Source: a bacterium (GTDB lineage: Bacteria > Bdellovibrionota_C > UBA2361 > SZUA-149 > JAQTWB01). From it: a stretch of 64,000 nucleotides of DNA. A model generated the notes under the pieces. That model searched no databases. It saw nothing but the letters and a program-made list of their open reading frames with translations, and had not been told where the DNA came from. The position numbers and the translations under genes are program-made. The DNA is taken from assembly GCA_028689495.1 (NCBI GenBank), contig JAQTWB010000008.1, positions 1-64,000 of the forward strand, in the 5' to 3' direction. This document shows positions 59,163-64,000 of this stretch, piece by piece; the first letter of the stretch is position 1; each line of letters begins with the position of its first letter.

Positions 59163-61019
59163 TTACTTGACTGGCTGCTCGTTTCTTTCAGGGGCGAGGT
59201 GCCACTTTTGTGGTGAACGCCAGAGAGACGATAACATCAGTTCGCGCATGAAAAAGAATTCTTTCGGCAGCTTGTCGTAAAGCTTGCTGAAGAGTTCCTC
59301 GTGACCGAGGAGCTCCTGCTTCCAGGACTCACTGTCGATTGTCATCAGGTCATCAAATTGCTCGCGTGAGAAATCAAGCCCTGTCCAGTCGATATCGTCG
59401 TATTTGGGCATCCAGCCAAGCGGGCTTTCCGCGGCACGACCACGACCGTTAACCCGTTCGACGATCCACTTCAGCACTCGCATGTTGTCGCCAAATCCGG
59501 GCCACATGAACTTGCCGTTTTCGTCTTTACGGAACCAGTTCACGCCAAAGATACGAGGGGCATCCGGTATCTCGCGTCCGAGTTGCAACCAGTGGTTGAA
59601 GTAATCGGCCATGTGGTAGCCGCAAAATGGCAGCATGGCGAAAGGATCACGGCGCACAGCCCCGATTGTTCCGGCGGCAGCGGCTGTCATCTCCGAGCCC
59701 ATGGTTGCTGCCATGTAAACACCGAAGTTCCAGTTGGCGCTTTGGTAAACCAGAGGCACAGTGGAATTACGTCGTCCGCCAAAGATAAAGGCGCTGATTG
59801 GAACGCCCGCAGGATCCTCCCAGGCCGGGTCGATTGAAGGACACTGGAAAGCAGGGGCAGTGAAACGGGAATTGGCGTGAGCCGCTGGTTTCCCGGATGA
59901 TGCATCGTATGCTTTTCCATTCCAGTCAATGAGACCAGCTGGAACTTCCTTGGTCATGCCTTCCCACCAGACATCGCCATCAGGCGTGAGTGCAACGTTT
60001 GTAAAAATCGCGTTCTTCTCGGCGGAGACCATCGCATTCGGGTTGGTCTGATAGTTGGTACCTGGTGCCACACCGAAGTATCCGGCTTCGGGGTTGATGG
60101 CGTAGAGGCGACCATCAGCGCCGGGTTTGATCCAGGCAATGTCGTCACCGATTGTCGTAACTTTCCAGCCTTCCATTTCTTTTGGTGGTATGAGCATGGC
60201 GAAGTTTGTCTTACCGCAGGCGCTGGGGAAGGCCGCCGCGACATAAGTCTTTTCACCTTCTGGTGATTCAACACCAAGAATCAACATATGCTCAGCAAGC
60301 CAGCCTTCATCACGGGCCATCGTTGAAGCGATACGCAGGGCAAAACACTTCTTGCCGAGCAGGGCATTGCCACCGTAACCAGAGCCGTAGGAGACGATAG
60401 AGCGTTCTTCCGGGTAGTGAACGATGTATTTGGTTTTTTGATTGCAGGGCCAGGCGACGTCTTTTTGCCCGGCTTCAAGCGGAGCGCCAACGGTGTGAAG
60501 GCATTTTACGAAATCTTCATCGCCAAGTACTTTCCAGACCTCTTTACCCATGCGGGTCATGATGCGCATGTTTGTCGCAACGTAGGCCGAGTCTGAAAGT
60601 TCGATACCAATCTGGGCAATATCCGAACCAAGTGGGCCCATGCTGAATGGCATTACATACATTGTCCGGCCTCTCATGCATCCTTTAAGCAGGGGATTGA
60701 GAGTCTCTTTCATTTCTTTTGGCGCCATCCAGTTGTTGGTCGGGCCGGCATCGGACTTGCGCAGTGAGCAGATGAAGGTGCGATCTTCGACACGGGCAAC
60801 GTCAGTCGGATCGGAAAAAGCAAGAAAACTGTTGGGGCGTTTTGCCGGATTGAGGCGGGTGAAAGTTCCGGCCTGGACAAGGGTTTCGCAGAGATTGTTA
60901 TATTCTTCCTGAGAGCCGTCGCACCAGTAGACAGAATCTGGATTACAGAGATTTGCCATCTCTTGAATCCAGTCCAGGGCAGCTCTGTTACTGATATATT
61001 CTGGCGCATTGATGTTCAT
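59163..61019 (-). CDS. pckG: Phosphoenolpyruvate carboxykinase (GTP)
   Basis: 618 residues; ATG at 61019 after GGAGAA. Motifs: [18 protein letters not shown] (kinase-1a/P-loop), [20 protein letters not shown] (metal), [54 protein letters not shown], and [20 protein letters not shown] (guanine-binding region). This is a full-length GTP-type PEPCK that interconverts oxaloacetate and phosphoenolpyruvate. An upstream in-frame start (61103) lies before the ribosome site and is not used. Confidence 0.97.
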   Translation of the reverse strand: MNINAPEYISNRAALDWIQEMANLCNPDSVYWCDGSQEEYNNLCETLVQAGTFTRLNPAKRPNSFLAFSDPTDVARVEDRTFICSLRKSDAGPTNNWMAPKEMKETLNPLLKGCMRGRTMYVMPFSMGPLGSDIAQIGIELSDSAYVATNMRIMTRMGKEVWKVLGDEDFVKCLHTVGAPLEAGQKDVAWPCNQKTKYIVHYPEERSIVSYGSGYGGNALLGKKCFALRIASTMARDEGWLAEHMLILGVESPEGEKTYVAAAFPSACGKTNFAMLIPPKEMEGWKVTTIGDDIAWIKPGADGRLYAINPEAGYFGVAPGTNYQTNPNAMVSAEKNAIFTNVALTPDGDVWWEGMTKEVPAGLIDWNGKAYDASSGKPAAHANSRFTAPAFQCPSIDPAWEDPAGVPISAFIFGGRRNSTVPLVYQSANWNFGVYMAATMGSEMTAAAAGTIGAVRRDPFAMLPFCGYHMADYFNHWLQLGREIPDAPRIFGVNWFRKDENGKFMWPGFGDNMRVLKWIVERVNGRGRAAESPLGWMPKYDDIDWTGLDFSREQFDDLMTIDSESWKQELLGHEELFSKLYDKLPKEFFFMRELMLSSLWRSPQKWHLAPERNEQPVK

Positions 61020-61215
61020 TAAAATTCTCCTACAGTTTTGATTTTTTTTGGCCATATCACTCTTGGCCGCGGACAAACTAACATGCAGTGTAACTGGCTG
61101 CAATAAGCATTAGCCTTGTTATTAGCCGGCCAGTGATAGATAATTCTTATTGAACTATTCATCGAAACGTCGATGCATTGGCAGTACGATGGCGGGTCAA
61201 TCGTCACGATATCGC

Positions 61216-62334
61216 CTAGATCGTGCCCTTGCTTGATGGTATCAGCAGGCATTGCTCATCCTGGCGAATAGCAGCGCGGATGGCCCGGGCCAATGCCTTG
61301 AAGATTGCTTCGATTTTGTGGTGTTCGTTATCTCCTTCGGCTTCAATTTGCAGGTTGCAGCGCGCCGAGTCGGAAAAAGACTTAAATACATGAGAAAACA
61401 TTTCCGTGGGGGCGTCGCCGATATACTCCCTGGCAAATGTCGCCTTCCAGATAAACCAGGGGCGCCCACCGAAATCGAGACAGACACGGGCCTGGGCGTC
61501 ATCCATTGGTAGGGAAAAGCCGTAGCGCTCGATTCCTCTTTTGTCGCCGAGGGCCTTGCTGAATGCTTCACCAAGCAGGATGGCCGTGTCTTCCATGGTG
61601 TGGTGTTCATCGATTTCCAGGTCGCCTGCGACTTTAATCTGCAGGTCTACCCCACTGTGGCGGGCAATCTGGGTAAGCATATGGTCGTAGAACTTGAGCC
61701 CGGTGTCGATATTGCTTTGTCCAGTGCCGTCAAGGTCAAGTTCAATCTCGATGGTGGTTTCTGAAGTCTTTCTCGAGACGATGACATGTCTCCGGGGAAA
61801 GAGGAGAAAGTTGCGAATATTTTGCCAGGATGTGCTCGCCAAGGCGCAGGCGTCTTTTATTGGTTTGGGGCAGTTCTCAAGTAGCGCAGCATCGCCGAGG
61901 AGGATGGCCCGGCAGCCTAGATTGGCCGCAAGTTCCACGTCTGTGACTCTGTCGCCGATAACCCAGGAATTATCAGTATTGATTCCTTCGGCGATGATCG
62001 TCTGAAGAAGCCCGGTGCGAGGTTTTCGATTCGGCGAGTTGTCTTCCGGAAAACTGGGGTCGATGAGAATCTGCTCAAATGTTATGCCTTCTCCGGCCAA
62101 TGCCTGGAGAAGTTTGTTCTGGGCAGGGTGGAAGGTCGCTTCAGGAAAAGAATCGGTGCCGAGTCCGTCCTGGTTGCTGACCATCACCAGCGTGTATTTT
62201 CCACTTGCGGCAATATCATGCAGGGCGCTGAAAATACCGGGAATGAATTCCAGTTTTTCCAGAGAGTCGATCTGCTGGTCCGCTGGTTCAACAATCAGCG
62301 TACCATCGCGGTCGATAAACAGGTAGTCGGTCAT
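61216..62334 (-). CDS. hisB: Bifunctional histidinol-phosphatase / imidazoleglycerol-phosphate dehydratase
   Basis: About 372 residues; ATG at 62334 (a GTG at 62346 would add four). Residues 1-~165 are the HAD phosphatase: [49 protein letters not shown]. Residues ~180-372 are the dehydratase: [73 protein letters not shown]. Both catalytic sets are present. It catalyses steps 6 and 8 of histidine synthesis. The final six residues are LIPSSKGTI-type, as in other dehydratases. Confidence 0.95.
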   Translation of the reverse strand: MTDYLFIDRDGTLIVEPADQQIDSLEKLEFIPGIFSALHDIAASGKYTLVMVSNQDGLGTDSFPEATFHPAQNKLLQALAGEGITFEQILIDPSFPEDNSPNRKPRTGLLQTIIAEGINTDNSWVIGDRVTDVELAANLGCRAILLGDAALLENCPKPIKDACALASTSWQNIRNFLLFPRRHVIVSRKTSETTIEIELDLDGTGQSNIDTGLKFYDHMLTQIARHSGVDLQIKVAGDLEIDEHHTMEDTAILLGEAFSKALGDKRGIERYGFSLPMDDAQARVCLDFGGRPWFIWKATFAREYIGDAPTEMFSHVFKSFSDSARCNLQIEAEGDNEHHKIEAIFKALARAIRAAIRQDEQCLLIPSSKGTI

Positions 62335-62355
62335 GCCAGAGCTCACTTTTCCAAT

Positions 62356-63486
62356 TTATTCGTTAAAATTATTCAAAAAGGCAACCAATTTTTTGTTTTC
62401 GAAATCACTGCCTACGGTAATTCGCAGGCAGTTTTCGCACAGTGGCTCATTGTGGCGGTTTCGCACAATAATGCCTTGGCTGCGAAGAAAGTTAAACACC
62501 TTGTTACCATCTTTGAATCTGACGAGAAGATAATTGGCCGATGATGGATAAACCGTTTCGCAACAGGGAACCTGTTTGAGGGAAGACACCAGTTCCTCCC
62601 GCAAACGATTGAGGTCGTTAATTTGTCGCTTCAGTTCGTCAGTTCTTTCAAGGGCCTGTTCAAGAATCTGCTGCGACAGACAATTAACATTGTATGGAGC
62701 TTTTATCGCAGAAAACAGCTTGATAATTAACGGATTACCGATAACTTTGCCAAGTCGCGCGCCGGCCAGTCCCCAGGCCTTTGAAAAAGTCTGCAGCACC
62801 AGCATGTTGTTGCAGTTAGCGGCATCCTGAGCCAGGGACGAACCGGGAGGGGCGAAGTCGATATAGGCTTCATCGACAACAACAATGCCGTCAAACTGCT
62901 GTTGCAGTTCAAGAATTTCATTTTTTGGCACAAGGTTGCCGGTCGGGTTGTTCGGTGAACAGACAAACAGCAGTTTCGCACCACTGCGCTTTGCTTGTGC
63001 GAGCACCGTTTCGGTGTCAAATGTGAAGTCAGACTGAAGCGGCACCTTATGGGTGGCGACATTGTAAATATCGGCTGTAACGGCATACATGCCGTATGTC
63101 GGCGGGCAAATTATTATGCTGTCTTTTCCTGGTTCGCAGAAGGCCTTGAAAAGCAGATCAATTGCCTCATCGCTGCCGTTTGTCAGTAGGACATTGTCAG
63201 GTTTAACCCCGGGCAGTCTGGAGACAGACGTGCACAGTTCGGTGGAGTGCGGGTCGGGATAGCGACTCAGATCGGGAAAATTGCTGTCATCCGCGCCGTG
63301 TATTTCGCCGGTGATTATGTTTCTGCCGTTAACTACAGCACGGCCTATTACACCTCCCAGTGAATTCTCGTTGGCATCAAGGAATATCTCGCCTTTAACC
63401 TGACCAAGCTCATCGCGAGCTGTACTGTAAGGCTTGAGAGATTGAAGATGCGGCCGGATGTATTTGAGGGTAGTGCTGTTGGTCAT
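62356..63486 (-). CDS. hisC: Histidinol-phosphate aminotransferase
   Basis: 376 residues. Motifs: FLDANENSLGG (N-terminal), NVLLTNGSDEAIDLLFKAF, FVCSPNNPTGNLV, VVVDEAYIDFAP, the PLP lysine in VLQTFSKAWGLAGARLG, and NYLLVRFKD. The N-terminal region has a ~20-residue insertion (VIGRAVVNGRNIITGEIHGA) after ENSLGG that most HisC proteins lack. PLP-dependent aminotransferase of histidine synthesis. The gap to hisB is 21 bases and to hisD 16 bases, so this is one operon. Confidence 0.95.
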   Translation of the reverse strand: MTNSTTLKYIRPHLQSLKPYSTARDELGQVKGEIFLDANENSLGGVIGRAVVNGRNIITGEIHGADDSNFPDLSRYPDPHSTELCTSVSRLPGVKPDNVLLTNGSDEAIDLLFKAFCEPGKDSIIICPPTYGMYAVTADIYNVATHKVPLQSDFTFDTETVLAQAKRSGAKLLFVCSPNNPTGNLVPKNEILELQQQFDGIVVVDEAYIDFAPPGSSLAQDAANCNNMLVLQTFSKAWGLAGARLGKVIGNPLIIKLFSAIKAPYNVNCLSQQILEQALERTDELKRQINDLNRLREELVSSLKQVPCCETVYPSSANYLLVRFKDGNKVFNFLRSQGIIVRNRHNEPLCENCLRITVGSDFENKKLVAFLNNFNE

Positions 63487-63502
63487 AATTTGATTTTAAA
63501 GG

Positions 63503-64000
63503 TCAGTTGCCAAGAGCTTGTTTTTCTTGTCGACCAGGGAAAAGACGAATTGAAACAGTTTTGGCGTGACCAGCGAGGTTCTCTGCTTCGGCCATGGTGC
63601 AGACTGTCTGGGCAATGCCGGAGAGTCCTTCTTTTGTCGCTCGCTGAAAAGTAATTTTCTTCATAAAGCTGTCCAGCGACACACCGGCTGTTGTTCGGGC
63701 CCAGCCGGAGGTCGGCAGTGTGTGATTTGTTCCTGACGCATAATCTCCCAGCGATTCCGGAGTCCAGTTACCGAGAAAAACAGAACCGGCGTTTATCACC
63801 TTGGCGGCGAGGTCGTCATTATCGGTGCAGGCTATAATCAGGTGCTCCGGTGCGTAAAGATTGCTGATACGCATTGCCTCATCCAGAGATGACACCAGCA
63901 CAAGAGCTGAATGTTCCAGGCTTTTTCGTGCTGCCTCGGCTCGAGGTAATTGTTCGAGCTGCCGGGACAGTTCATCCTGGACCTGTTGCAATTGTATTTC
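63503..64000 (-). CDS. hisD: Histidinol dehydrogenase, C-terminal part (partial at window edge)
   Basis: The frame is open to the window end; at least 165 residues are seen. Motifs: ISNLYAPEHLIIACTDND, NAGSVFLGNWTPESLGDYAS, GTNHTLPTSGWARTTAGVSL, DSFMKKITFQRATKEGLSGI. The APEHL and GTNHTLPT blocks are the metal and active-site regions. It oxidises histidinol to histidine in two NAD+-dependent steps. First visible gene of the minus-strand hisDCB run. Confidence 0.95.
   Translation of the reverse strand, partial: EIQLQQVQDELSRQLEQLPRAEAARKSLEHSALVLVSSLDEAMRISNLYAPEHLIIACTDNDDLAAKVINAGSVFLGNWTPESLGDYASGTNHTLPTSGWARTTAGVSLDSFMKKITFQRATKEGLSGIAQTVCTMAEAENLAGHAKTVSIRLFPGRQEKQALGN

Overview
The window comes from a Gram-negative bacterium. 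It carries genes for a heptose-containing LPS core (gmhB, GT9 heptosyltransferases, a Kdo/heptose kinase, an hldE-type kinase), an O-antigen or exopolysaccharide cluster with flippase and ligase/polymerase, a zinc-sensing chemoreceptor, and a bifunctional HisB. The phylum cannot be fixed from the sequence alone. Heptosyltransferases next to yicC-gmk, and GTP-dependent PEP carboxykinase, would fit a deltaproteobacterial or Lentisphaerota-like lineage, but this is only an inference. Base composition is near 50% GC in the core regions and visibly more AT-rich at about 35.3-44.8 kb.

Layout. 0-3.1 kb: the end of an M48 peptidase gene, a glycosyltransferase, a tiny membrane protein and an SplB-like protein without radical-SAM cysteines. 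3.2-4.0 kb: a secreted protein behind an attenuator-like leader. 4.1-11.2 kb: one compact run gmhB - heptosyltransferase - kinase - heptosyltransferase - WaaE-like GT2 - hldE kinase - yicC - gmk, with mostly overlapping or closely spaced genes. 11.7-16 kb: a double-CZB chemoreceptor, then a divergent pair (coiled-coil protein and GluR0-like potassium channel) that both appear to lack their 5' ends. 15.85-19.8 kb: an 83-bp repeat array, dapE, a P-loop protein and a HAD phosphatase.

20-29 kb is an accessory zone rich in REP-like repeats and toxin-antitoxin type modules: a RAYT transposase inside its own 68-bp repeats, hipBA, a small-protein/nucleotidyltransferase pair with a frame break, an AbiEi-Fic fusion, and higBA with a hairpin cluster inserted between toxin and antitoxin. 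29-46.6 kb is the surface polysaccharide cluster: a GT/ATP-grasp fusion, many GT4 and GT2 enzymes, a Wzx-type flippase, a methyltransferase, a beta-helix secreted protein, a GT-C-like membrane protein and an O-antigen ligase/polymerase. 47.4-56.7 kb is a second accessory zone: a 48-bp repeat array, three DUF4143 ATPases, a RelE/HigA-type pair, brnTA with the toxin gene split by a small inserted element, and abiEi/abiEii behind a perfect inverted-repeat operator.

56.7-64 kb is again core metabolism on the minus strand: a PEPCK-like DUF4914 protein, pckG, and hisD-hisC-hisB. The most checkable unusual items are the MITE-like insertion in brnT (removing it restores a complete BrnT frame), the five adjacent hairpins inside higBA, the cysteine-less SplB-like protein, the two genes that share a hairpin/U-tract/GGAGG leader, and the divergent gene pair with both 5' ends missing.
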